A stretch of DNA of 64,000 nt from Halosimplex amylolyticum (GTDB lineage Archaea > Halobacteriota > Halobacteria > Halobacteriales > Haloarculaceae), in contig NZ_JBLKNW010000006.1 of NCBI RefSeq assembly GCF_051414035.1, positions 211,718 to 275,717 of the forward strand, written 5' to 3'. The notes beneath the pieces are model-generated. The model did no database searches. It was given only the letters and a program-made list of their open reading frames with translations, and was not told the origin of the DNA. The position numbers and the translations under genes were made by a program. Shown here piece by piece: positions 7,220-18,064 of this stretch (position 1 is its first letter; every line of letters starts with the position of its first letter).

Positions 7220-7858
7220 ATGGCAGATCAGGAAATAGAGAACGCAGTAACTCGTGCACTCGAGGACGCACCGCCCCGGAACTTCCGGGAGACGGTCGAC
7301 CTCGCGATAAATCTGCGCGACATCGACTTAGACGATCCGTCGAACCGCGTCGACCAGGACGTGGTCCTCCCGTCCGGGACCGGACAGGAGACCAAGATCG
7401 TCGTGTTCGCGGAGGGCGAGACCGCCCTGCGCGCCGAGGACGTAGCCGAAGAGGTCCTCGATAGCGACGATCTCGCCGACCTGGGAGACAACGACAACGA
7501 GGCCAAGGACCTGGCCGACGAGACCGACTTCTTCCTCGCGGAGGAGTCGCTCATGCAGGACATCGGTCGCTACCTCGGGACCGTGCTCGGTCCGCGCGGG
7601 AAGATGCCCGACCCCCTCGCACCCGACGACGACGTGGTGGAGATGGTCGAGCGGCTGAAAAACTCCGTGACCGTTCGGAGCCGCGACCGGCGCACGTTCC
7701 ACACCCGCGTCGGCGCCGAGGACATGTCCGCCGAGGACATCGGCGACAACATCGACGTGATCCTCCGGCGCCTCCACGCGGACCTGGAGAAAGGTCCACT
7801 CAACATCGACTCCATCTACGTGAAGACGACGATGGGGCCGGCGGTGGAGGTCGCCTGA
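7220..7858 (+). CDS. rpl1: Large ribosomal subunit protein uL1
   Basis: The 212-residue protein has the typical archaeal L1 length. It contains the conserved segment LGTVLGPRGKMPDPLAPDDD (residues about 118-137) and ends KGPLNIDSIYVKTTMGPAVEV. It builds the L1 stalk at the E site and in archaea commonly represses its own mRNA. The start follows a strong Shine-Dalgarno (7209-7215), unusual in this mostly leaderless genome, and fits regulated translation. Rpl10 begins one base after the stop triplet, so the pair is coupled. Confidence 0.97.
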   Translation: MADQEIENAVTRALEDAPPRNFRETVDLAINLRDIDLDDPSNRVDQDVVLPSGTGQETKIVVFAEGETALRAEDVAEEVLDSDDLADLGDNDNEAKDLADETDFFLAEESLMQDIGRYLGTVLGPRGKMPDPLAPDDDVVEMVERLKNSVTVRSRDRRTFHTRVGAEDMSAEDIGDNIDVILRRLHADLEKGPLNIDSIYVKTTMGPAVEVA

Positions 7859-7859
7859 T

Positions 7860-8897
7860 ATGAGCGCAGAACGCAAGACAGAGACCATCCCGCAGTGGAA
7901 GCAAGAGGAGGTCGCCGACGTCGTCGAGATGATCGAATCGTACGACAGCGTCGGTATCGTCGACATCACCGGCATCCCCTCCCGACAGCTCCAGGACATG
8001 CGCCGGGACCTGTACGGGACCGCCGAACTGCGCGTCTCGCGCAACACGCTCGTCGAGCGCGCGCTCGAGGAGGTCGACGACGGCCTCGAGGTCCTGACCG
8101 ACTACGTCTCCGGACAGGTCGGCCTCATCGGGACCAACGTGAACCCCTTCGCGCTCTTCCAGCAGCTGGAAGCGTCGAAGACGCCGGCGCCGATCAACGC
8201 CGGCGAGGTCGCCCCGAACGACATCGTCATTCCGGAAGGAGACACGGGGATCGACCCCGGGCCGTTCGTCGGCGACCTCCAGCAGGTCGGCGCCGACGCC
8301 CGCATCCAGGAGGGCTCGATCCAGGTGCTCTCCGACTCGACGGTCCTCTCGACCGGCGAGGAGGTCTCGACGGATCTCGCGAACGTCCTGAGCGAACTCG
8401 GCATCGAGCCGAAGGAAGTCGGGCTGGACCTGCGCGCCGTCTACGCGGACGGCGTGCTGTTCGAGCCCGAGGAGCTCGAACTGGACGTCGAGGAGTACCA
8501 GGCGGACATCGAGGCGGCGGCCGCGCGCGGTCGCAACCTCGCCGTCAACGCCAGTTACCCGACGACCCAGACCGCTCCGACGCTGCTCCAGAAAGCTCGC
8601 GGCGACGCCAAGAGCCTCGGACTCCAGGCATCCATCGAGAGCCCGGACCTGGCCGACGACCTCGTCTCGAAAGCCGACGCGCAGGTACGCGCGCTGGCGG
8701 CGCAGGTCGACGACCCCGAGGCCCTGCCCGAGGAACTGCAGGGCGTCGAGGAGCCCGCGGACGCATCGACTGACGACCAACCCGACACCGAGGACGCCGC
8801 CGACGAGTCCGACGAAGACGCCGAGGCCGCAGAGGCCGAGGACGACGATGACGACGACGACGGGGACGCCGGCGACGCCCTGGGAGCCATGTTCTAA
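7860..8897 (+). CDS. rpl10: Ribosomal stalk protein uL10 (P0)
   Basis: The 345-residue P0 protein begins with the rRNA-binding domain (about 1-105, with IPSRQLQDMRRDLYGTAELRVSRNTL) and then the archaeal/eukaryal insertion domain (about 110-185). The L12-binding helical spine (about 200-285) follows, then a very acidic linker and the terminal GDALGAMF motif that contacts translation factors. It lies one base after the rpl1 stop triplet and five bases before rpl12, so the three genes form one operon and make the stalk pentamer/heptamer together. Confidence 0.97.
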   Translation: MSAERKTETIPQWKQEEVADVVEMIESYDSVGIVDITGIPSRQLQDMRRDLYGTAELRVSRNTLVERALEEVDDGLEVLTDYVSGQVGLIGTNVNPFALFQQLEASKTPAPINAGEVAPNDIVIPEGDTGIDPGPFVGDLQQVGADARIQEGSIQVLSDSTVLSTGEEVSTDLANVLSELGIEPKEVGLDLRAVYADGVLFEPEELELDVEEYQADIEAAAARGRNLAVNASYPTTQTAPTLLQKARGDAKSLGLQASIESPDLADDLVSKADAQVRALAAQVDDPEALPEELQGVEEPADASTDDQPDTEDAADESDEDAEAAEAEDDDDDDDGDAGDALGAMF

Positions 8898-8902
8898 CAA
8901 CA

Positions 8903-9250
8903 ATGGAATACGTTTACGCAGCACTCATCCTGAACGAGACCGACGAAGAGATCAACGAAGAAAACCTGACCGACGTGCTCGAGGCCGCGGGCGTCGACGT
9001 GGAGGAGTCCCGCGTCAAGGCGCTCGTCGCGGCGCTCGAAGACGTCGACATCGACGAGGCCGTCGAGCAGGCCGCCGCAGTCCCCGCCGCGACCGGTGGG
9101 GCCGCGGGCGGCGCCGGCGGCGAGGCCGACGCGGCCGACGAGGGCGGCGACGAGGAAGCCGAGGAAGCCGACGCCGACGAAGGCGGCGACGACGACGACG
9201 ACGAGGACGACGAGGCCAGCGGCGAGGGCCTCGGCGAACTCTTCGGCTAA
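8903..9250 (+). CDS. rpl12: Ribosomal stalk protein P1 (L12)
   Basis: The 115-residue archaeal P1/L12 has an N-terminal dimerisation and P0-binding domain (MEYVYAALILNETDEEINEENL, residues 1-60). An Ala/Gly hinge (about 61-75) and an extremely acidic arm follow, ending GEGLGELFG, the factor-recruiting tail also seen at the end of P0. It is the last gene of the rpl1-rpl10-rpl12 operon. The acidic runs are encoded by GAC/GAG repeats. Confidence 0.97.
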   Translation: MEYVYAALILNETDEEINEENLTDVLEAAGVDVEESRVKALVAALEDVDIDEAVEQAAAVPAATGGAAGGAGGEADAADEGGDEEAEEADADEGGDDDDDEDDEASGEGLGELFG

Positions 9251-9437
9251 CGCCGACCACGAACTTCTCCGATTTATTCCGCCCGGCTAGCACCGCGGTC
9301 GTCGATGACGGCTGTCGTGAACTCGGTGATCCTGTGGCGTGCCGAGCGAACGTCTCGACTCGATAGCGCCGACCGACCGCCACCGCAGAAACCTTCATTA
9401 AAATACGATATGAATACCTCGACGTGGAGTCAGTACG

Positions 9438-11039
<1,602 letters not shown>

Positions 11040-11151
11040 TCGAACCCGGTAGATAGAACGGCCCAGCGCGGCTCCCAGTCGGGGGTGGGCCACGACCGGA
11101 GGCGTTCCCCGGCCGAGCCTTTATCAGCTATCGCGGGACCACTCCGTCGCG

Positions 11152-12390
11152 ATGGAACCCGTCGGCGTCCGCGTCGTCTTCGCTCCCGACGAGACGTTAC
11201 TGTTCTGCGGCTTTCTCGCCGGTGGAGTGGCGCTCGGGACCGTCAGCGGGCTGACGCCGGGGATCCACGCCAACACGTTCGCGCTCCTGCTCGCCGGCGT
11301 CGCGCCGTCGGTCCCGGGACCGGTCCGGTTCGTCGGCGCGGCGATGCTGGCCGCCGGGACCGTTCACACATTTCTCGACGTCGTCCCCGCGCTCGCGCTG
11401 GGGGTGCCCGACCCCGCGATGGCGAGTTCCGCGCTACCGGGTCACCGACTGGTCCTCGCCGGCCGGGGCCGGGAAGCGTTGCGACTCTCGGCTCTGGGAA
11501 GCGCGGGCGCGGTCGTGATCGCGGCGCCGCTGGCGATCCCGATGACTCGCGCGATGACCGCCGTCTATCCGACGCTCCGGGCGCATCTGCCGCTCTTGCT
11601 CGGCGGGGTGGTGGTCGTGCTCGTCGCGACGGAGTCGACCAACGTCGGGCGCTTGGGCGCCGCGCTGTCGGTGGGTGCCAGCGGTACGCTCGGACTAGTG
11701 GCGCTGGACCTGCCCGCTGGCGGTCTCGTGGACTCGGGCGGGATGCTCGCGCCGATCTTTACTGGTCTGTTCGGCGCGCCGGTCCTGCTGGACGCGCTGA
11801 CCGGCGAGGGCGTCCCCGAGCAGGAGGGGGCGAACGTGAGCACGTCTCGGCGGGCGATCGCGGGCTTCGCGCTGATCGGGACGGTATCGGGCGCCGTCGT
11901 CGGGTACGTGCCCGGGGTGTCGAGCGCCATCGCGGCGACGGTCGCCCTGCTGGCCGTCTCCGGCGACGGCCCGCGGGCGTTCGTGGTGACGACGAGCGGC
12001 GTGAACACGGCGAACACGATATTTGCCCTGCTGGCGCTGGTCGCGCTCGGAACCCCACGAACCGGCGTGATGGTCGCCGTCGACGAGGCCGGCGTGCCGC
12101 TGGACCTCCCGCTCATGCTCGGGAGCGTGTTGGCGGCCGCGGCCGCCGGCTTCGTCCTCGTGGTCACCCTCGGCGACGGGTATCTCCGGCGGGTCGGCCA
12201 GGCCGATTACACGAAGCTGTCCGTCGGCGTGTTGTGTCTCGTTCTGGTCGTTATTCTCACGTTGACCGGGCCGCTCGGTGTCGGGGTGTTCGGTCTGTCC
12301 ACGCTCGTCGGACTGGTCCCCGTCAAGTTCGGCGCTCGTCGGGCGTCGCTGATGGGTGTGTTGCTGGTTCCGCTGATGATCGGGGTATAG
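11152..12390 (+). CDS. TctA-like (tripartite tricarboxylate transporter) permease
   Basis: The 412-residue, strongly hydrophobic protein has roughly ten to twelve membrane segments. It has two internally related motifs, GLTPGIHANTFALL (about residue 33) and GYVPGVSSAIAATV (about 257), which match the paired Gly-Pro-Gly signatures of the TctA/DUF112 permease family. Bacterial TctA works with TctB and a periplasmic TctC. No such partners are nearby, and archaeal members seem to act without them. The substrate is unknown. It is shorter than bacterial TctA (about 500). Confidence 0.75.
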   Translation: MEPVGVRVVFAPDETLLFCGFLAGGVALGTVSGLTPGIHANTFALLLAGVAPSVPGPVRFVGAAMLAAGTVHTFLDVVPALALGVPDPAMASSALPGHRLVLAGRGREALRLSALGSAGAVVIAAPLAIPMTRAMTAVYPTLRAHLPLLLGGVVVVLVATESTNVGRLGAALSVGASGTLGLVALDLPAGGLVDSGGMLAPIFTGLFGAPVLLDALTGEGVPEQEGANVSTSRRAIAGFALIGTVSGAVVGYVPGVSSAIAATVALLAVSGDGPRAFVVTTSGVNTANTIFALLALVALGTPRTGVMVAVDEAGVPLDLPLMLGSVLAAAAAGFVLVVTLGDGYLRRVGQADYTKLSVGVLCLVLVVILTLTGPLGVGVFGLSTLVGLVPVKFGARRASLMGVLLVPLMIGV

Positions 12391-12783
12391 TCGTCGGAAT
12401 CACCGGTCTGCCGAAATCTGCCCGTTCGGAGTCGGTCTGACCGCTCGCGACAGCACACGATGAAAGGCCCTGACCCGCTCGCTAGCAGTCGGTCTGACCG
12501 CAGATGACCGCAAGCGCTGAAAGCCCTCGGCCCGCTCGCGGCCGCTGGCCAGGATATCCTCGCTCGCTGCGCTCGCTCGGATAGTGCCCGGCCAGCGCCT
12601 ATACTCCGTCGCGAGCGCGCCTCGCCCTTTCAATCCACCAGGACGGCAACCACAGACAGCCACACGCCTCCCCAACCGATTGCGATGCTCACTCCGTTGC
12701 GCTTCTCATCCCTCGCACGGTTACCGTCGCGAGATGAAACTCGCGACAGCGCGCGCCACGGTGGAAAAATCAGTGTCAGCGAC
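12391..12783. other. Repeat-rich intergenic region between TctA-like gene and trpG
   Basis: No gene is supported. It contains an imperfect tandem repeat with a 57-bp period (15 identical bases at 12430-12444 and 12487-12501, both holding CGGT-CTG-ACCG). A large inverted repeat follows, with GCTGGCC near 12545 and GGCCAGC near 12591 around an inner TATCC/GGATA pair. A perfect hairpin has arms 12726-12733 and 12740-12747 (GTCGCGAG/CTCGCGAC). A T5 run on the minus strand (12765-12769), just past trpG, may end the trp transcript. Confidence 0.55.
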
Positions 12784-13407
12784 TCAGACGCCGTCGAGGA
12801 AGTTCCGGATGACGTCGTGGCCGACGGCGGTGAGCACGGACTCGGGGTGGAACTGCACGGCCTCGATGGGGTGCTCGCGGTGGCGGATCCCCATGACGAG
12901 TTCGACCGTCTCTCCGCCTTCGGTCTCCGCCTCGGTCGTCGCGGTCACCTCGAAGCAGTCGGGCACCTCAGTGGCGACGAGCGAGTGGTAGCGGCCGCCC
13001 TGGAAGCCCTGGTCGAGGCCGGCGAAGACGCCCTCGCCGTCGTGGTCGACGGGGAAGGCCTTGCCGTGGATCGGTTCGGGCGCGCGCCCGACCTCGCCGC
13101 CGTAGGCGTACACGGCGGCTTCGAGACCGAGACAGACGCCCAGCGTCGGCACCTCGGGGCTGACCTCGGTGAGGACGTCGGTCGTCACGCCCACGTCGCG
13201 GTCGTTCTCCGGGTGGCCCGGGCCCGGGCTGACGACGATAGCGTCCGGGTCGGCGGCGCGCACGTCGTCGAGCGAGGCCGTGTTGCGGACGACCTCTGTG
13301 TCGGCGTGCTCGCTGACGTACTCGACGAGGTTGTAGGTGAACGAGTCGAAGTTGTCGACGAAGAGCACGTCGGCCCGCTCGGTCCGCTCGTGCTGGCCGG
13401 CGCTCAT
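12784..13407 (-). CDS. trpG: Anthranilate synthase component II (glutamine amidotransferase)
   Basis: The 207-residue class I amidotransferase begins FVDNFDSFTYNLVEY and has the nucleophile C92 in GVCLGLEA. The catalytic pair H187/E189 lies in AVQFHPES. It hydrolyses glutamine to supply ammonia to TrpE for anthranilate formation. It is the last gene of trpDFEG and its ATG overlaps the trpE stop (13404-13407), which fits the fixed subunit ratio. The alternative role as para-aminobenzoate synthase subunit is less likely in this operon. Confidence 0.95.
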   Translation of the reverse strand: MSAGQHERTERADVLFVDNFDSFTYNLVEYVSEHADTEVVRNTASLDDVRAADPDAIVVSPGPGHPENDRDVGVTTDVLTEVSPEVPTLGVCLGLEAAVYAYGGEVGRAPEPIHGKAFPVDHDGEGVFAGLDQGFQGGRYHSLVATEVPDCFEVTATTEAETEGGETVELVMGIRHREHPIEAVQFHPESVLTAVGHDVIRNFLDGV

Positions 13408-15083
13408 CGGGACACCTCCTCGGCTTCGACGGCGCCACTGCTCCCGTCCACTGCTTCGTCCGCGGCGTCGCCGACCTCGATGGCTTCGAGCGCGTCGAGC
13501 ACGCCACCCATCTTCTTCTCGGTCTCCTCGTACTCGCTAGTCGGGTCGCTGTCGGCGACGATGCCCGCGCCGGCCTGGACGGTGACGCGGTCGCTGGCGC
13601 CCGATGGGACCGAGTCGGTGTCGAAGTCCGCACCGTAGTCGCCGTCGAGGTCCTCCACCGTCGCGGTCCGGATGACGATGCAGAGTTCGGCGTCGCCGGT
13701 CCACGTGAAGTAGCCGACGCCGCCGCCGTAGGGGCCCCGCGGCGACAGTTCGAGGTCGTCGATGATCTCCATGGCGCGGATCTTCGGCGCGCCCGAGAGC
13801 GTGCCGGCCGGGAACGACGCGCGAGTCGCGTCGAACGCGTCCGAGTCCGCGGCGAGCGTGCCCGTCACGGTCGACTCGATGTGCTGGACGTGGCTGTACT
13901 TCAGGACGCTCATGAACTCCTCGACGCGGACGCTCCCGGGCTCGGAGACCCGACGGACGTCGTTGCGCGCGAGGTCGACGAGCATCGTGTGTTCCGCTCG
14001 CTCCTTCCCGTCGGCGAGCATCTCGCCGGCGAGACGGCGGTCCTCGACGGGGCTGGTTCCCCGCGAGCAGGTGCCCGCGATGGGGTTCGAGAGCACCTGG
14101 TCGCCGCGGACGGCGACGAGCGTCTCCGGGCTCGCGCCGACGATGCTCAGCCCGTCGTAGTCGAGGACGTACATGTACGGCGAAGGGTTGACCGACCGGA
14201 GCGATTCGTAGAGGCCCAGCGGATCCACGTCGCCGTAGAGCTCCCGCGTGCGCGAGATGACGCCCTGGTAGATGTCGCCGGCGAGGACGTGCTCTTTGGC
14301 TCTCTCGACGGCCTGTTCGTACTCGTCTTTCGGGCCCGCGTCCTCGTGTTCGCGGACGAACCCGCCGGTCTCCAGGTCGCCGGCGGCCCCGAGGAGGTCT
14401 GCGACGCGTTCGACCTCGTCCTGCAGTTCTTCGTAGCGAGCCGCGGCGTCGTCGCCGGGTTCGAGGATCGGCGTGAGGACGAGCGACACCGTCCCCTCGA
14501 CCTCGTCGAAGACGAGCGTGCTCGTGGTGAGGACGAACTGGGCGTCGGGGAACCGCGAGTCTGGGTGGTCCAAGCCCACCTCGTCGAGCCAGAGGTCGTA
14601 GACGGCGTCGTACGAGAGGAAGCCGACGAGGCCGCCCTCGAAGTGCTCGCGGTCCATGTCGGGGAACCCGCGGCGTTCCACGTCGGGCATCGACCCACGG
14701 ACGCGGTCGAGCACGTCGCCGCCGTTCACGTCGAAGCACGTCTCGTAGCGGTCGTCGAACACGTCGACGGTCGCGTCGTCGGCGTCGACGGTCACGACGC
14801 CCTTCGGGTCGTAGCCGACGAACGAGTAGCGCGCGTGGCGGTCGTCCGTCGTCGCCGAAAACGCGCCGTCCGGGTCGCTGGAGGCGACTTTCTCCGCGCT
14901 CTCCAGCAGGAACGTGTAGTCGGCGCCCTCGACGTCGGTCGTCCGGCCCGACAGCGCCGCGTAGGCGTCCAGCGGTTCGACTTCGGTGTCGAGTTCGGCC
15001 GCTGCGCGGACGACGACCGGTTCGTCGGCGTCGGCGAGTTCGACGAACTCCTCCTTCGAGTGATCGAGCGACGGTCCGCTCAT
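13404..15083 (-). CDS. trpE: Anthranilate synthase component I
   Basis: The 559-residue chorismate-utilising enzyme has an N-terminal regulatory region (about 25-210) and the catalytic core (about 270-520). Core motifs are IAGTCSRG, LADGKERAEHTMLVDLARND, VQHIESTVTG, FPAGTLSGAPKIRAMEII and PYGGGVGY. It makes anthranilate from chorismate with ammonia from TrpG. The C-terminal 40 residues are an acidic Ala/Glu-rich extension. It overlaps trpG and trpF by ATGA at both ends. The feedback LLES motif (residues 59-62), the usual tryptophan-binding element of TrpE, is present, so end-product inhibition is likely. Confidence 0.95.
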   Translation of the reverse strand: MSGPSLDHSKEEFVELADADEPVVVRAAAELDTEVEPLDAYAALSGRTTDVEGADYTFLLESAEKVASSDPDGAFSATTDDRHARYSFVGYDPKGVVTVDADDATVDVFDDRYETCFDVNGGDVLDRVRGSMPDVERRGFPDMDREHFEGGLVGFLSYDAVYDLWLDEVGLDHPDSRFPDAQFVLTTSTLVFDEVEGTVSLVLTPILEPGDDAAARYEELQDEVERVADLLGAAGDLETGGFVREHEDAGPKDEYEQAVERAKEHVLAGDIYQGVISRTRELYGDVDPLGLYESLRSVNPSPYMYVLDYDGLSIVGASPETLVAVRGDQVLSNPIAGTCSRGTSPVEDRRLAGEMLADGKERAEHTMLVDLARNDVRRVSEPGSVRVEEFMSVLKYSHVQHIESTVTGTLAADSDAFDATRASFPAGTLSGAPKIRAMEIIDDLELSPRGPYGGGVGYFTWTGDAELCIVIRTATVEDLDGDYGADFDTDSVPSGASDRVTVQAGAGIVADSDPTSEYEETEKKMGGVLDALEAIEVGDAADEAVDGSSGAVEAEEVSR

Positions 15084-15781
15084 GCGGTCGTCACCTCTCG
15101 GGTCGCGTTCGCGACGAACGCCTCGACCGCGTCGCGGTCCTTCTCGCCGCCGACGCGGTCACCGGCCTCGTCGACGCGCTCGACGCCAGTCGCCACGTCG
15201 ACGCCGAACGGTCGGACAGTTTCAACGGCTTCGGCGACGTTGTCGGGCGCGAGCCCGCCGGCGAGTATCACCGGGACGTCGAGGTCGGCGACGATCTCGC
15301 GAGTACGCTCCCAGTCGTGGGTCTCGCCGGTGCCGCCGCCGCCCTCTGCGTCGACCGAGTCGACGAGCAGGGCGTCGGCCTCGCCGGCGTACGCGCCGAC
15401 GTCCTCGGCCTCGGCGTCGACGGCCGCGACGACGTCCTGACTCACTCGTCGACCGAGCGCGCCGAGTTCGCTGGGCGAGAGCCCGCCGTGGACCTGTACG
15501 GCGTCGGGTTTGAGCGCCTCGGCGAGGGTGACCGCGTCGTCGACGCCGTCGGGCATCGTGACCAGTACGCCGGTGACCAGCGGCGGGACGCCGTCGAACA
15601 GATCCGCGGCGGTCTCCTCGTCGACCTCCCGGGGCGTGTCCACGGGCACGTCGCAGATGACGCCCACCGCGTCGGCCCCGGCGGCGACGACCGCGTCGCG
15701 GTCGGTCGCGCTGGTGACACCGCAGATCTTGACGCGCGTGCTCGACCGCGGTCCGGGGATCGAGTCGCTCACGTCGCTCAT
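15080..15781 (-). CDS. trpF: Phosphoribosylanthranilate isomerase
   Basis: The 233-residue TIM-barrel enzyme has the conserved KICG (catalytic C20), PDAVQVHG and the phosphate-binding ILAGGLAPDNV. The late DVATGVE segment carries the general acid Asp. It performs the Amadori rearrangement of phosphoribosylanthranilate. Its start overlaps the trpD stop by four bases and its stop overlaps trpE. An acidic, Gly-rich insertion (about 143-153) is present in a loop. Length is close to the family norm. Confidence 0.93.
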   Translation of the reverse strand: MSDVSDSIPGPRSSTRVKICGVTSATDRDAVVAAGADAVGVICDVPVDTPREVDEETAADLFDGVPPLVTGVLVTMPDGVDDAVTLAEALKPDAVQVHGGLSPSELGALGRRVSQDVVAAVDAEAEDVGAYAGEADALLVDSVDAEGGGGTGETHDWERTREIVADLDVPVILAGGLAPDNVAEAVETVRPFGVDVATGVERVDEAGDRVGGEKDRDAVEAFVANATREVTTA

Positions 15782-16803
15782 CGGCCCCCGTCGGTGGCGA
15801 CGCGGGCGCTCACTTCGCGCAGGTCGTCCAGTTTCGCGGCGGCGTCGCCGGAGTCGATGGCGTCGGCGGCTGCCGCGACGCCCGCTTCGAGCGAGTCGGC
15901 CTTCCCAGCCACGTACGCCGCCGCGCCGGCGTTGGCGAGGATGATGTCACGCTTCGCACCGGTGACCGTCCCCTCGACGATGCCCCGCAGGTCGGCCGCG
16001 TTCTCTTCGGGCGTGCCGCCCGCGACGGCGTCGATGTCGTGGGTCTCCAGCCCGAGGTCCTCGGGCGTGATCGTGTACTCGGTGACCTCGCTCCCCTCGA
16101 CCTCGGCGACGGTCGTCTCGTCGTGGACGGTGATCTCGTCCATGCCGGAGCCGTGAACGATCAGCGCGTGGTCGACGGGCATCTCCGCGACGGCCCGGCC
16201 GACCAGCCCGACGAGGTCGGGGTCGAAGACGCCCATGACCTGCGCGTCGGCGCCCGCGGGGTTGGTCAGCGGGCCGAGCACGTTGAAGATGGTCCGCATC
16301 CCGAGTTCGCGGCGCGGGCCGATGACGGCCTTCATCGCCGGGTGGAACGCCGGCGCGTGCATGTAGCCGATGCCGGCCTCTTCGATTGTCGCCTCGACGG
16401 CCTCGGGCTCGGTGTCCATGTCGAGTCCGATCTCTTCGAGGACGTCCGAACTCCCCGACGAGGAGGAGACGGAGTAGTTGCCGTGCTTGGCGATGGGCAC
16501 GCCGGCGCCGGCGGCGACGATGGCGCTCGTCGTCGAGACGTTGATCGTGCTGTAGTCGTCACCGCCCGTGCCGCAGGTGTCGACCAGCGGCGCGCGGTCG
16601 GGGTCGATCGTCCGCGCGGCCTCGCGCATCCCCTGCGCGAAGCCGGCGATCTCGGCCTCCGTCTCGCCCTTCGCGCGCAGCGCCGTCAGCAGCGCGCCGA
16701 TCTGTGCCTCCGTGGCCCCGTCGAAGACGGCCGTCGCCGCCTCCCGGGCCGCTTCCAGCGTCAGGTCCTCCCCGTCCGTGACGGATTCGATGTATGATTC
16801 CAT
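15778..16803 (-). CDS. trpD: Anthranilate phosphoribosyltransferase
   Basis: The 341-residue protein has the PRPP-binding CGTGGDD (77-83), STINVSTTSA, the Lys-His-Gly-Asn motif (106-109) and SGSSDVLE of this family. It transfers phosphoribose from PRPP to anthranilate. It is the promoter-proximal gene of trpDFEG, the gene order known from Haloferax, where trpCBA lies elsewhere. The ATG at 16803 follows a TATA element at 16838-16847; upstream in-frame codons would include the promoter itself and are rejected. Confidence 0.95.
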   Translation of the reverse strand: MESYIESVTDGEDLTLEAAREAATAVFDGATEAQIGALLTALRAKGETEAEIAGFAQGMREAARTIDPDRAPLVDTCGTGGDDYSTINVSTTSAIVAAGAGVPIAKHGNYSVSSSSGSSDVLEEIGLDMDTEPEAVEATIEEAGIGYMHAPAFHPAMKAVIGPRRELGMRTIFNVLGPLTNPAGADAQVMGVFDPDLVGLVGRAVAEMPVDHALIVHGSGMDEITVHDETTVAEVEGSEVTEYTITPEDLGLETHDIDAVAGGTPEENAADLRGIVEGTVTGAKRDIILANAGAAAYVAGKADSLEAGVAAAADAIDSGDAAAKLDDLREVSARVATDGGR

Positions 16804-16837
16804 GTGTGTCACCGATGGACTGTTCCGTAGTACGATG

Positions 16838-16847
16838 AACAAATAAG
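16838..16847 (-). promoter_or_regulatory. Probable TATA box of trpDFEG
   Basis: CTTATTTGTT on the minus strand lies about 40 bases from the trpD ATG in an AT-rich island. It would give a leader of about 12-15 nt, too short for a bacterial-style attenuator. Regulation, if any, should be at the promoter. Confidence 0.55.
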
Positions 16848-16972
16848 TACATTCACTTAAGGGTGTCGGGAACGGGCGCGTGACGGCAGGCCCGGGGCGG
16901 GACGGCGCGGTCGTCCCGGTCCGCGTTGCCGGCACGGGGGGCTTTAACTGCCGCTGCCGAGGACTAACGCCC

Positions 16973-18064
16973 ATGGATCACAGAGACGCCGTTCGCGAGC
17001 GACTCGACGCACTGCTCGCCGACCGCGACCTCGAGGCGGTCTGGTTCGCGCGACCGAACTCCTTCACCTGGGCGACCGGTGGGAACAACGTCGTCGCGCG
17101 CGAGGCCGACCTCGGCGTCGCCGCCGCCGGCTACGACGGCGAGGAGTTCACCGTCGTCACGGACAACATCGAGGCCCCGCGGCTGGCCGACGAGGAACTG
17201 CCCGACGACGTCACCGTCGCGCAGGCCGACTGGTTCGAGGCCGACCTCGACGAGGCGGTCGCCGACGTGAGCCCGACGCCCGCCGCGGCCGACTTCGACG
17301 TGCCCGGGTTCGAGGACGTCGACCCGACGCCGCTCCGCCAGCCGATGACCGAGCAGGATATCGACAACTACCGGTCGCTCGGCGAAGAGGCGGCCGAGGT
17401 CCTCGAAGCCGTCGTCCGCGAGGCCAGCAGCGACGACGAGGAACGCGAGGTCGGCGGTCGGCTGCGCGACCGGCTGTTCGCCCGCGGCATCGAGTCGCCG
17501 GTCGTCCTCGTCGGGAGCGGCGAGCGCTGCCAGCAGTACCGCCACTACACGACCGGCGACGCCGAACTCGGCGAGTACGCGCTCGCTTCCATCACTGCCG
17601 TCCGCGACGGCCTCCACGCGAGCGTCACACGGTGTATCGCCTTCGACGCGCCGGCGTGGCTCGACGACCGCACCGAGGCCGCCATGCGCGTCGAGGCCAG
17701 TGCGCTCGCGGCAACCCAGCGTGTCGGGCGGGACGGTGGGACGGCCAGCGACGTCTTCGCCGCGATCCAGGACGCCTACGCCGAGGAAGGCTACGAGGGT
17801 GAGTGGCGCAACCACCACCAGGGCGGCGCCGCGGGCTACGCCGGCCGCGAGTGGTTCGCGACGCCCGACGCCGACGACCCCGTGCACCTGCCGATGGCGT
17901 ACGCCTGGAACCCGACCGTCCAGGGGGCCAAGAGCGAGGACACGCATCTGGTCACCGAGGGCGGGATCGAGTTGCTGACCGGGACCGGCGACTGGCCGAC
18001 GGAGACGGTCGAGCCCGTCGGCGACGGCCCCGCGATCGAGCGCCACGCCGTCCTGCACCGCTGA
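16973..18064 (+). CDS. M24 (aminopeptidase P/creatinase-fold) protein, apparently without metal ligands
   Basis: The 363-residue protein has the creatinase-like N-terminal domain (about 5-115, with WFARPNSFTWATGG) and a pita-bread M24 domain (about 125-355). The segment that should read D-x-G...D in a dimetal peptidase is ALASITAVRDGLHASVTR and shows no paired Asp. The later GHG..HE region is NHHQGGAAGYAG and the last Glu region is GGIELLTGTGD. Creatinase and several M24 relatives also lack metals, so it may act on non-peptide C-N bonds or be non-catalytic. The ATG at 16973 directly follows a GCTTTAACTG TATA-like element at about 16942. Confidence 0.75.
   Translation: MDHRDAVRERLDALLADRDLEAVWFARPNSFTWATGGNNVVAREADLGVAAAGYDGEEFTVVTDNIEAPRLADEELPDDVTVAQADWFEADLDEAVADVSPTPAAADFDVPGFEDVDPTPLRQPMTEQDIDNYRSLGEEAAEVLEAVVREASSDDEEREVGGRLRDRLFARGIESPVVLVGSGERCQQYRHYTTGDAELGEYALASITAVRDGLHASVTRCIAFDAPAWLDDRTEAAMRVEASALAATQRVGRDGGTASDVFAAIQDAYAEEGYEGEWRNHHQGGAAGYAGREWFATPDADDPVHLPMAYAWNPTVQGAKSEDTHLVTEGGIELLTGTGDWPTETVEPVGDGPAIERHAVLHR

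Noticed and set aside
12429..12525. Possible box C/D guide RNA (ATGA and CTGA motifs occurring in pairs)
   Set aside because: The distance between C-like and D-like boxes is only 6-10 bases, too short for a guide, and the motifs are not full RTGATGA boxes. They are better explained by the imperfect tandem repeat.
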